DNA from: JANNSX01 sp046348995
Lineage (GTDB): Bacteria > Pseudomonadota > Alphaproteobacteria > Rhizobiales > Hyphomicrobiaceae
Assembly: GCA_046348995.1 (NCBI GenBank)
Contig: JAXMDB010000012.1
Coordinates: forward strand, 70,921-134,920
DNA length: 64,000 nt
Direction of reading: 5' to 3'
The translations under genes and the position numbers were made by a program. The notes under the pieces are model-generated. The model had not been told where the DNA came from. It ran no database searches and saw only the letters and a program-made list of their open reading frames with translations. Within the stretch, counting starts at the first letter, position 1, and each line of letters begins with the position of its first letter. Shown here in pieces: positions 46,751 through 55,600 of this stretch.

Positions 46751-47293
46751 ATGGACTTTCTCTCAAACCGCATCAACGGCATCATCGAGCGGCTCCCCGA
46801 TTTCGACAGCAACGCCGTGCTCTACGCCTTCATTGCCGGCCTCATCACGGGCTGGGCCTGGTATGCGATCGCGGGCCAGGTCTGGAAGTCGGCGGTGGCC
46901 TCCGCGGGCGGCATCAACTCGCCCCGGCGCTACATCTTTTCGGCGATCGCCCAGATCATCATGACGATCATGCTGGCGATCACCATCCGCCGGTTGGGCG
47001 AGACGACGATCGCGGGCGCCATCGAGACAGGATTTGCCGTCTGGTTCGGCTTCGTCATGACGACGATCCTCGTCAACTACGCGAACTTGGGCGCGCGGCT
47101 CACGCTGACGGTGATCGACGGCGTGCACTGGCTGTTGGTGTTCCTGGTCATGTCGGCCGTCATCGGCGCGGTGAGCAAGAGCCCGGCACCGGCTACGGCG
47201 ACCGCACCTGCCGCGACAGAGAGCGGGGCGACCACCGGCACGTCGACGACGGGGACCAGCACGACCACCACGACGACCGGCTCGGGCGGCTAG
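46751..47293 (+). CDS. DUF1761 membrane protein with Ser/Thr-rich tail
   Basis: A 180-residue protein with four membrane helices (residues about 25-45, 60-80, 90-110, 120-140). The DUF1761 pattern appears as GFAVWFGFVMTTILVNYANLG and VIDGVHWLLVFLVMSAVIG. The last 35 residues are a low-complexity Ala/Pro/Thr/Ser/Gly tail, unusual for the family. The ATG at 46751 was chosen over upstream in-frame starts that lack conservation. A second DUF1761 gene follows 53 bp downstream. Confidence 0.82.
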   Translation: MDFLSNRINGIIERLPDFDSNAVLYAFIAGLITGWAWYAIAGQVWKSAVASAGGINSPRRYIFSAIAQIIMTIMLAITIRRLGETTIAGAIETGFAVWFGFVMTTILVNYANLGARLTLTVIDGVHWLLVFLVMSAVIGAVSKSPAPATATAPAATESGATTGTSTTGTSTTTTTTGSGG

Positions 47294-47346
47294 CTGACCG
47301 GAAGACGCCGGCCTAACCTGCCGTCAGGAACCAAGGGGAGGGGTCA

Positions 47347-47763
47347 ATGGCATTCGCTGGCGTGAGCTATCTCGCAGTGCTGTTCGCGGCCATCGCGAGC
47401 TACATCTTCGGCGCCGTTTGGTATATGGCGCTTGCAAAATACTGGATGGCCGCCCTCGGCAAGACCGAGTCCGAGCTTAAGAGCCGGAAGCCCTCGCCCC
47501 TCCCCTTCGTCATCGCCTTCGCCGCGCAGCTCGTGATGGCCTACATCCTCGCCGGCACGATCGGACATCTCGGCATCGGTCAGGTGACCGTCAAGAACGG
47601 GCTGATCTCCGCGCTCGTCGTCTACTTGGGCTTCGTGCTGACCACCCTCGTCACCAATCACGGCTTCCAGGGCAACAAGCCGTCCCTCACCCTCATCGAT
47701 GGGTTGCATTGGCTCGGCGTGCTGTTGATCCAGGGATTGGTGATCGGGTTGTTCGGGGTGTGA
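47347..47763 (+). CDS. DUF1761 membrane protein
   Basis: A 138-residue paralogue of the preceding gene with the standard DUF1761 plan: FGAVWYMALAKYWMAALGK at the N-terminus, GLISALVVYLGFVLTTLVTN in the middle and LTLIDGLHWLGVLLIQGLVIG at the end. Four membrane helices are predicted. GGGGAGGGG precedes the ATG. The stop is 7 bp before a REP-like element. Function unknown. Confidence 0.88.
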   Translation: MAFAGVSYLAVLFAAIASYIFGAVWYMALAKYWMAALGKTESELKSRKPSPLPFVIAFAAQLVMAYILAGTIGHLGIGQVTVKNGLISALVVYLGFVLTTLVTNHGFQGNKPSLTLIDGLHWLGVLLIQGLVIGLFGV

Positions 47764-47770
47764 TCGGGGA

Positions 47771-47869
47771 CGTAGGGCGGGTTGAGCGAAGCGAAGCCCG
47801 CCACGACGAATACTGCAATTGATATGGCGGGCTTCGCCCGGATCAGGACCGGGCTCAACCCGCACTACG
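47771..47869. repeat. REP-like inverted-repeat element, GC variant
   Basis: About 99 bp, bounded by CGTAGGGCGGGTTGAGC (47771-47787) and its near-complement GCTCAACCCGCACTACG (47853-47869), one mismatch. An inner pair GCGAAGCCCGCC / GGCGGGCTTCGC forms a second stem. The CGTAGG ends relate it to the elements at 24596, 31644 and 63944. Confidence 0.85.
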
Positions 47870-47881
47870 CGTCGAGAACGT

Positions 47882-48802
47882 TCACCGCTTCCTCAGCGTC
47901 AGCCGTTGCAACAGCCCCGCGTCGCGGCGTGCCATCTTGGCGTCGTAGGCGTCCGACGACAGCGGGCCGCTCATTGCCGTATCGAGCTTCTCGCCGAACG
48001 CCTTATCGAACGGGAAGCCGCTATCGAGATCGTCGGCGATGTTTGCGAGCGTCTCGGCATAGGTCGTCAGCATCTGCGCATAGCCCTTGCGGGTCGTCAG
48101 CTGGAAGGTCTCGAACGGGCCGATGACCGACCAGCGATGCGCCAGGCCATCGCGGACGGCGATGTCGACGTCCTGCGGCGAGCACACGCCTTGCGCCACC
48201 AGATGCCAGGCCTCGCGCACGAGCGCGATCTGCAGGCGGTTCATGACGAAGCCCTTGCGCTCGGCCGTCATGACGAGCGGCGCCTGACCGCACGCGGCCA
48301 TGAACACCTTCGCCCGCTCGACCGTCTCCGGCGCCGTCTCGGGGCTCGGACAGAGCTCGACGGCCGGCACCAGATGCGGCGGGTTCAACGGATGTGCCAC
48401 CACCATGCGCGCCGAGCCTTTGTGACCGGTCATGAACTCCGACGGCGGGATCTCGGAGGTGGAGCTCGCGATCACGGCCCCGGCTGGTGTCGCCTTGTCG
48501 AGATTGGCGAACAGCTCGCGCTTCAGCACCCGGTTCTCGGTGGCGCTCTCCTGCACGTAGTCTGCGTCGCCGACCGCATCCTCGAGGCTCGTCGCGAGCT
48601 TGATGCGCAAGCGCGCCGCCACCGGATCGGCGATGATGCCGGCCTTGCCGAGATCGCTCATCGCCCGGTCGATGTAGGCTAGCCCGTTCGCCCGGCCTTC
48701 CGGCGAGGGATCGTAGACGCGCACGATATCGGCGTGACGGGCGAACGCCACCGCCCACGAGCTGCCGATCAGTCCCATGCCCACGCAAGCGGCGACGGTC
48801 AT
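47882..48802 (-). CDS. 3-hydroxyacyl-CoA dehydrogenase family protein (NAD-binding)
   Basis: A 306-residue stand-alone 3-hydroxyacyl-CoA dehydrogenase-like protein, related to carnitine/gulonate dehydrogenases. The NAD loop CVGMGLIGSSWAVAFA opens the protein. VQESATENRVLKRELF, SSTSEIPPSEF, VVAHPLNPPHLVPAVEL (catalytic His) and GFVMNRLQIALVREAW follow. GGAAG precedes the ATG at 48802. It is divergent from the adjacent fadJ-like gene and may share a promoter region with it. The acyl or hydroxyacid substrate is unresolved. Confidence 0.88.
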   Translation of the reverse strand: MTVAACVGMGLIGSSWAVAFARHADIVRVYDPSPEGRANGLAYIDRAMSDLGKAGIIADPVAARLRIKLATSLEDAVGDADYVQESATENRVLKRELFANLDKATPAGAVIASSTSEIPPSEFMTGHKGSARMVVAHPLNPPHLVPAVELCPSPETAPETVERAKVFMAACGQAPLVMTAERKGFVMNRLQIALVREAWHLVAQGVCSPQDVDIAVRDGLAHRWSVIGPFETFQLTTRKGYAQMLTTYAETLANIADDLDSGFPFDKAFGEKLDTAMSGPLSSDAYDAKMARRDAGLLQRLTLRKR

Positions 48803-48924
48803 TCTCGCTTCCCCTTCTGGTCCTGTAAAAAACGCATTGGACGTAGCACGATGCGCGAGGGCTTGAAGCCCCATTTGCGCTCGCGCCTGTCCGGTCCCTC
48901 TCCTAGTATGACGCGAAATTCGTC

Positions 48925-51048
48925 ATGAGGTCCAACGTGCCCGGCGCCGATTACTCAGTCTCCGACGGCATTGCCGTCATCACCATCGACAATCCGCCCG
49001 TCAACGCCATGAGTCCCGGCGTGCCGGATGCGATCATCGCCGGCATCGAACGTGCGAATGCCGACGCATCCGTATCGGCCATCGTGTTGCGCGGGGGCGG
49101 GTCGGGTGGCATCGCGGGGGCCGACATCCGCATGTTCGGCAAGCCCTGGCCTCAAGGCCAGGCAACGCTGCGCGACATCATCACGGCCGTCGAAGCGAGC
49201 GCCAAGCCTGTCGTGCTCGCGATCAAGACGCTCGCCTTGGGCGGGGCGTCCGAGATCGCACTCGGCTGCCACTATCGCGTGGCCGCGCCCGACGCCGTCG
49301 TCGGCCAGCCGGAGGTGAAGCTCGGCATGCCGCCCGGAGCCGGGGCGACACAACGGCTGCCGCGGCTCGCCGGTGTCGAGGCGGCCCTCGCCATAATCGT
49401 CGACGGCAATCCGGTGCCGGCCAGGAAAGCGCTGGCCCTCGGCATCGTCGATCGCATCGTCGAGGGCGACTTCGCCGAGGGGTGCATCGCCTTCGCGAAG
49501 GAAAAGATCGCGGAGGGCGGACCGCACGGCCTCGTGCGCGACAAGCCGATCGAGGACCGCGACAAAGCCTGGTTCGATGCCAAGCGCGCCGAGATCGCGA
49601 AGAGGTCGAAGGGGCAGCGTGCGGCGCTCGCCTGCGTCGATTGCGTGGAGGCGGCCGTCACCCTGCCCTTTGATCAGGGGCTCAAGCGCGAGCGCGAGAT
49701 CTTCGAGGCGTGCTTGAATTCCGCCGAAGGACGGGCGCTCCGCCACGTGTTCTTCGCCGAGCGGGCGGCGGGCAAGGTTCCGGGGATCACCAAGGCCACC
49801 GCGACGGCACCGATCGCGCGCGCGGCCGTCATCGGCTCGGGCACGATGGGCTCGGGGATCACGATGTGTTTCGCCGAAGCCGGCATTCCGGTTTCGATCC
49901 TCGACGCCAATCCACAGGCGCTCGAGAGAGGCGTCGCCAAGATCCGCAGCACCTACGACTCCGCGGCCGCCAAGGGCCGCCTCGCTGCCGCCGATGTCGA
50001 GAAGCGAATGGGTCTCATCACACCAACCTCGGACTATGCGGCGCTCGCAGACGCCGACATCGTCATCGAGGCGGTGTTCGAGGAGATGCCGATCAAGAAG
50101 CAGGTGTTCGCACAGCTCGACAAGGTGGCGAAGCCGTCCGCGATCCTTGCCTCCAACACCTCGTACCTCGACGTCGACGAGATCGCGGCGACACTGCCGC
50201 ACCGTGCCGGCAAGGTGCTCGGCCTGCACTTCTTCTCGCCCGCCAACCTGATGCGGCTGTTGGAGGTCGTTCGAACGAAGTCGGTATCCTCGGAGACGCT
50301 CGCCACCGCGATGGCGCTCGGACGCAAGCTCAGGAAGCTCCCGGTCGTCGCCGGCGTGTGCCACGGCTTTATCGGCAATCGGATGCTCGCCGGATATATC
50401 CGCGAGGCCGGGTTTCTGCTCGAAGAGGGGGCGTCTCCCGCCGAGGTCGACAAGGCGATCACCGATTTCGGCCTGCCGATGGGGCCTTTCGCCATGAAGG
50501 ATCTCGCTGGCCTCGACATCAGCTATCGCAACCGTAAGGCCTTCGCGCATCTGCGTGCGCCCAACAAGCGAACCTCGGTCATCGACGATCGCCTGAACGA
50601 GATGGGCCGCCTCGGTCAGAAAACCAACGCCGGCTACTACCGCTACGAGGCCGGCAGTCGCGCGCCCATACCCGATCCCATCGTCGATCAGGTGATCGTG
50701 GAGGCCGCGAAAGCTGCCGGGATCGCGCGCCGCACCATACCCGCCGGCGAAATCGTCGCGCGCTGTCTCTATCCGCTCGTCAACGAAGGCGCGCGGGTGC
50801 TGGACGAAGGCATCGCGCTCCGCGCGAGCGACATCGATCTCGTCTGGATCAACGGCTATGCCTTCCCCGCCTGGCGCGGCGGACCGATGCATTGGGCCGA
50901 GGAGACCGGGCTCGCGACGATCCTCGACAGCATCGAGACGTTCGCGAGAACGCATGACTACTGGGAGCCCGCGCCACTGCTCGAGCGCCTCGTCCGCGAG
51001 GGCAAGAGCTTCGGCGACCTCGACGCCAAGGAGACCGACGATGCGTGA
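48925..51048 (+). CDS. fadJ: Bifunctional enoyl-CoA hydratase / 3-hydroxyacyl-CoA dehydrogenase
   Basis: A 707-residue multifunctional beta-oxidation protein. Residues about 1-190 form the crotonase domain (IAGADIRMF oxyanion loop, ALGGASEIALGCHYR, QPEVKLGMPPGAGATQRLPR with the catalytic Glu). The NAD domain begins AAVIGSGTMGSGITMCFAEA near residue 302, with LHFFSPANLMRLLEVV (catalytic His). Two C-terminal dehydrogenase domains follow. The C-terminal repeat ends WRGGPMHWAEETG. The thiolase gene overlaps its end by 8 nt, making a fadJ-fadA operon for fatty-acid oxidation. Confidence 0.92.
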   Translation: MRSNVPGADYSVSDGIAVITIDNPPVNAMSPGVPDAIIAGIERANADASVSAIVLRGGGSGGIAGADIRMFGKPWPQGQATLRDIITAVEASAKPVVLAIKTLALGGASEIALGCHYRVAAPDAVVGQPEVKLGMPPGAGATQRLPRLAGVEAALAIIVDGNPVPARKALALGIVDRIVEGDFAEGCIAFAKEKIAEGGPHGLVRDKPIEDRDKAWFDAKRAEIAKRSKGQRAALACVDCVEAAVTLPFDQGLKREREIFEACLNSAEGRALRHVFFAERAAGKVPGITKATATAPIARAAVIGSGTMGSGITMCFAEAGIPVSILDANPQALERGVAKIRSTYDSAAAKGRLAAADVEKRMGLITPTSDYAALADADIVIEAVFEEMPIKKQVFAQLDKVAKPSAILASNTSYLDVDEIAATLPHRAGKVLGLHFFSPANLMRLLEVVRTKSVSSETLATAMALGRKLRKLPVVAGVCHGFIGNRMLAGYIREAGFLLEEGASPAEVDKAITDFGLPMGPFAMKDLAGLDISYRNRKAFAHLRAPNKRTSVIDDRLNEMGRLGQKTNAGYYRYEAGSRAPIPDPIVDQVIVEAAKAAGIARRTIPAGEIVARCLYPLVNEGARVLDEGIALRASDIDLVWINGYAFPAWRGGPMHWAEETGLATILDSIETFARTHDYWEPAPLLERLVREGKSFGDLDAKETDDA

Positions 51049-52222
51049 GGCTGTGATCGTTTCGACGGCGCGCACGCCGATCGGCCGTGCCTACAAAGGC
51101 GCCTTCAATCGCACGCACGGCGCGACCCTACTCGGACATGCGATCGAGCACGCGGTCAAACGCGCCAAGCTCGACCCGGCCGAGGTCGAGGATGTGGTCG
51201 CTGGCTGCGGCTATCCGGAAGCGGCCCAGGGCTTCAACATCGCGCGGCAGGCGGCATTGCGCGCAGGCCTTCCGGTGACGACGGCGGGCACGACCATCAA
51301 TCGCTTCTGCTCCTCAGGCCTGCAGGCGATCAGCGTCGCAGCCGAGCGTATCGTTGCCGGCGGCGTGCCGATCATGGTGGCGGGCGGGCTCGAGCAGATC
51401 AGCCTCGTCGCGCGCTCGGCCAACCAGACGAACAGGGAGGAGGCCTGGCTCAAGACGCATGTGCCGACGCTGCACATGCCGATGATCGATACGGCCGAGG
51501 TGGTCGCCGCGCGCTATGGCGTCGGCCGCGAGGCGCAGGACGAGTACTCGCTCATCAGCCAGCAGCGCACGGCCGCAGGCCAGCAGGCCGGCCGCTTCGA
51601 CCAAGAGATCGTCCCGCTGACGACCGAGAAAGAGGTCGAGGACAAGGCGACGGGCGAGAAGCGGCTCGAGACGGTGACGCTTACGAAGGATGAAGGCAAT
51701 CGCCCCGACACGAGCGCTGCCGGATTGGCCAAGCTCGAGCCGGTGCGGGGCGCAGGCTTCACGATCACGGCCGGCAACGCCTCGCAGCTTTCCGACGGAG
51801 CCTCGGCCTGCGTGCTGATGGAGCGCAAGCTCGCCGAGAGCCGCGGCCTCGAAATTCTCGGCGCCTATCGTGGCATGGCGGCGGCCGGCTGCGAGCCCGA
51901 CGAGATGGGTATCGGTCCGGTGTTCGCCGTACCGCGCCTGCTGCAGCGGCATGGCCTCGCCATCAAGGACATCGATCTCTGGGAGCTCAACGAGGCGTTC
52001 GCGGTGCAGGTCATCTATTGCCGCGATCGCCTCGGCATTCCCATGGAGAAGCTCAACGTCGACGGCGGCTCGATCTCGATCGGACACCCCTTCGGCATGA
52101 GTGGCGCGCGCATGACCGGGCACGCGCTCATCGAAGGCAAGCGGCGCGGCGCCAAACTCGCCGTCGTCACGATGTGCATCGGCGGCGGACAGGGCATGGC
52201 GGGTCTTTTCGAGATCGGCTGA
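51041..52222 (+). CDS. fadA: Acetyl-CoA C-acyltransferase (thiolase)
   Basis: A 393-residue thiolase. The nucleophilic Cys90 is in NRFCSSGLQAIS, the catalytic His in GHPFGMSGAR and the second Cys in MCIGGGQGMAG. Also visible are ELNEAFAVQ and GAGFTITAGNASQLSDGA (in part). It completes the beta-oxidation cycle with the preceding fadJ-like protein. The ATG at 51041 overlaps the fadJ stop. Confidence 0.94.
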   Translation: MREAVIVSTARTPIGRAYKGAFNRTHGATLLGHAIEHAVKRAKLDPAEVEDVVAGCGYPEAAQGFNIARQAALRAGLPVTTAGTTINRFCSSGLQAISVAAERIVAGGVPIMVAGGLEQISLVARSANQTNREEAWLKTHVPTLHMPMIDTAEVVAARYGVGREAQDEYSLISQQRTAAGQQAGRFDQEIVPLTTEKEVEDKATGEKRLETVTLTKDEGNRPDTSAAGLAKLEPVRGAGFTITAGNASQLSDGASACVLMERKLAESRGLEILGAYRGMAAAGCEPDEMGIGPVFAVPRLLQRHGLAIKDIDLWELNEAFAVQVIYCRDRLGIPMEKLNVDGGSISIGHPFGMSGARMTGHALIEGKRRGAKLAVVTMCIGGGQGMAGLFEIG

Positions 52223-52618
52223 GACGTCCGCGCGATCACGCCTTCCCAATATGGGACAAACTACTTTTGGCGATGCTGCAATAGGCGGTGTCAGAAGTAC
52301 GGCTATTTGCGTTTCCTCAATACTATATCTACTCGTCATATCAATGACTTATGGCTTCTGTCGTTATCTTTTCGCTGCACTCTTAAATGTTAAGGAAAAT
52401 TTTACTCTCTTCTCAGGCACAGGTTTTGCTCAGGCTATTTACGACTTGGAAAGGGTTTGGTGCCGACCCGGACGAACAGCAAAACCGACGAGCGCGGACG
52501 TCTCACAGCAATCGAGATGAACCGCTGATCCCTCCGGCAACGGCGCCCGGACCCGCTCTGAGACCCACCCCGCCGGGTGGCGCGTGTGTCCTTTGGTTCC
52601 GTTGCGTGGAGTTTTGTC
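52223..52618. other. AT-rich leader region upstream of the giant repeat protein gene
   Basis: The stretch from about 52245 to 52450 is much richer in AT than the rest of the window (for example CAATACTATATCTACTCG and CTTAAATGTTAAGGAAAATT). It probably carries the promoter and binding sites for the large gene at 52619. An 89-codon open frame at 52251 lacks a ribosome site and is not accepted. A GC-rich hairpin (CCACCCCGCCGGGTGG) lies at 52565-52580. Confidence 0.5.
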
Positions 52619-55600
52619 GTGTCCCTCAAGAAGAAGCCTACCGTCGTCACGTTCGAGGAGCTTTGCAGACAGAACACCGCTCCGGTGTTGCGCCCCGACA
52701 GCAACTGGGTCAAGGAGGATGGCCCCCTCCTCGCCAAGGGCAATGTGCTCAAGGCGCTCGCCCATCCCGGCGCTCCGTTCGGCAGCTTCGCCGATCGCGC
52801 AGATACGGACGCCAATCACAATGTCCTCAAGGTGACGACGGCCGGCACCTTCTTCGGCCAGTTCGGCAAGCTCGTCATCCACACCAACGGCTCGTACACG
52901 TACACTCTGTACAGCAATGCTGATAAGCCTGCGGCCTTCGCGAAGGTGCAGGGCCTGAGCGACGGCGAGAGGCTCACCGAGAGCTTCAAGTACAAGGCGA
53001 CCGACGGCTTCGTGACGAAGGGCTCGATCCTCAAGATCACGATCTTCGGAACGGACGATCCGGTCACGATCTCGGACATCAATCTCGAAGGCGGCGACAC
53101 GATCGTCGACGAGGACGGGTTGCCGGGCGCCCTGCTCGACGGAACGCCATTGCTCCGCCCGGGCGAGGTCGACTCCAACGAGCTCGCAGCCAACACCGGC
53201 GACTTCAAGGTGACCGCGCCCGACGGCATCGACGACCTTGTCGTCGGCGGCACGCTCGTGATTTCCAACGGCGTGTTCATTCCGGGCGTCGTCATCACGA
53301 CCCCGCTCGGCAATCAGCTCGCCATCACCGGCTTCAATGCGGCCACCGGCGTCGTCAGCTACACCTACACTCTCCTTGCGCCCGAATCGCATCCGGGCGC
53401 CGGCGAGGACAGCATCTTCGACAACATCCTCGTGAAGCTCACCGACGAGGACGGTTCGTCGGCGACCGCCACGCTGAAGGTCGAAGTCGTCGACGACCAG
53501 CCGATGATCGAGGTCTGTCAGAACTTCTCCGAGGACGCGCGATTCAATGTCGTGGTCGACGAGTGCATTCCTCCGAGCCTGCTCTCCGTCGACGAGACCG
53601 ATCTCGGCACCGACGCCACCAGCAACTTCGCCGGCATCTTCGACAGCAATTTCGGCGCCGATGGCCCCGGCAGCATCACCTTCGCCGTCGACACCTCAGG
53701 CGGCCCGAGCGGCCTCATCGATACAGTGACAGGCTTCGTTGTCACCGTCGCCAAGGAAGGCAACGACATCGTCGGCCGCATCGGCCCCAATCCGGCCGAT
53801 GTCGTCTTCGTCATCTCGATCGACGCCGTCACCGGCACGGTCACCTTCGACCAGCAGCGGGCTGTCGTGCACGATCCGAATTTCGGCCCGAACGACTTCG
53901 AGTTTCTGCCGTTCGATCTCGTCAAGGTCGTCGCCACCATTACCGACGCCGACGGCGACACGGATTCGGCCACGTACAATGCCGGCAACCTCTTCGGCTT
54001 CTTCGACGCCGCGCCGACGGCACAAGACGAGCCGGCTCAGTCTGTCGCCGAAGGCGCGACGATCACGGGCGTCTTCGACTTCGCGCCCGGCAGCGACGGC
54101 GCGACCGTCACCGCCATCAACGGCACGCCGCTCGTGTTCGGCGCCGACGGTTTCTCGCAGAATGTCGATCTCGGCCTCGGCTCCATAAAGGTAAAGGCCG
54201 ACGGCACGTACGAGCTCACGGCCGACAACCCGACGAACAATCCCGTCAAGATCACCGGCACCTTCACGGTGACGGACGGCGACGGCGATCCCGACAACGG
54301 CGCCTTCGAGTTCGACATCACCGACGCCAATGCGCCGACGGGCGGCACCGCAACAGCAACCGTCGACGACGATGGGCTGCCCGGCGGCAATTCGGCGAGC
54401 ATCATCGGCGATCTCGACGCCAATACCGGCGATGATCCGGCCGATGTGAGCGAGGCGACCTTCACCGGCACCCTCGGCGGCAGCGTCGGTCTCGACGTGC
54501 CCGGCACCTTCTCGTTTGCCCCCGCACTCAACGGCGCCAGCATTGCGGTTGGCCTCGAGACAGCCACACTCGCCGTCGCCGGCAACATCCTGACGGCGAC
54601 CGGCCCGCGCGGCCCACTCTTCCAGGTCGTGATCACGAATCCGGCGACCGGCGCCTATCACGTTACCCTCCTCGACAACGTGCTGCACGCTGGCGGCCCC
54701 AACTACGAGGAGCTGAACGCCGTCGTCGATCTCGGCTACGTCATCACCGACTCCGACGGCTCCACCGCCAACGGCACGCTCTCGATCGTCTTCGACGACG
54801 ATGCACCGACGGTTGCGCTGAACTTCTCGATGTACGGCGACACCGTTCTCGACGAGACCGCGACGACGAGCACGGCACCGACGATCTCCATCGGTGCGTT
54901 CGTTGCCGGCGACGATCCGGACGTCGGCGGAACCGGTGTCATCGCCACCGCGAACAGCATCGGTCCCGTGGTCGTTCCGACGATCGCCTTCGGCGCCGAT
55001 GGCGCGGCCGCTACCAACTCCGTCGCCTACTCGCTCTCCGTCGGCTCAGTGCCTCCGGGTCTCGCCGTCACCGATGGATCGTTGATCGAGCTCGTCCAAG
55101 TGAGCCCGACCGTCGTCGTCGGCAAGGTCGTCGGCGGTGCGTTCGACGGACAGGTGGCGTTCGCAGTCGAAATCGATGCGGCCGCCGGCACGCTCAAGGT
55201 CGAGCAGTATCTGTCGCTCGATCACCCGCTCAACCCCGATCCCAACGATGTGCTCGATATCGCCGATTTCGCTTTGATTGCCGTGGTCACCGTGACCGAT
55301 GGCGACAACGACGTGGCGAGCGCCGGCTATACCATCGGCGACAAGATCCGCTTCTTCGACGACGGCGCGAGCGCTGCAAACGATTCCGACTCGATCGCTG
55401 CGGGCGCCTATGGCCCGGCGACCGGCAACGTTATCACTGGCCTCGATGGCGTCGGCGGCGACGCCAATGCGACCGATGGTGTCGCCGACAGCTCGGGCGC
55501 CGACGGCGGCCTCGCCGTCACGGCCATTACCGGCTTCGGCGGTGCCGGAGCGATCGGCGGCACGACTACCGGCCAATACGGCAATCTCACCATCAACGCG

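Noticed and set aside
52251..52520. An 89-codon open frame in the AT-rich leader
   Set aside because: No ribosome-binding site, no homology recognised, and the last third overlaps GC-rich leader sequence; composition alone explains the open frame.
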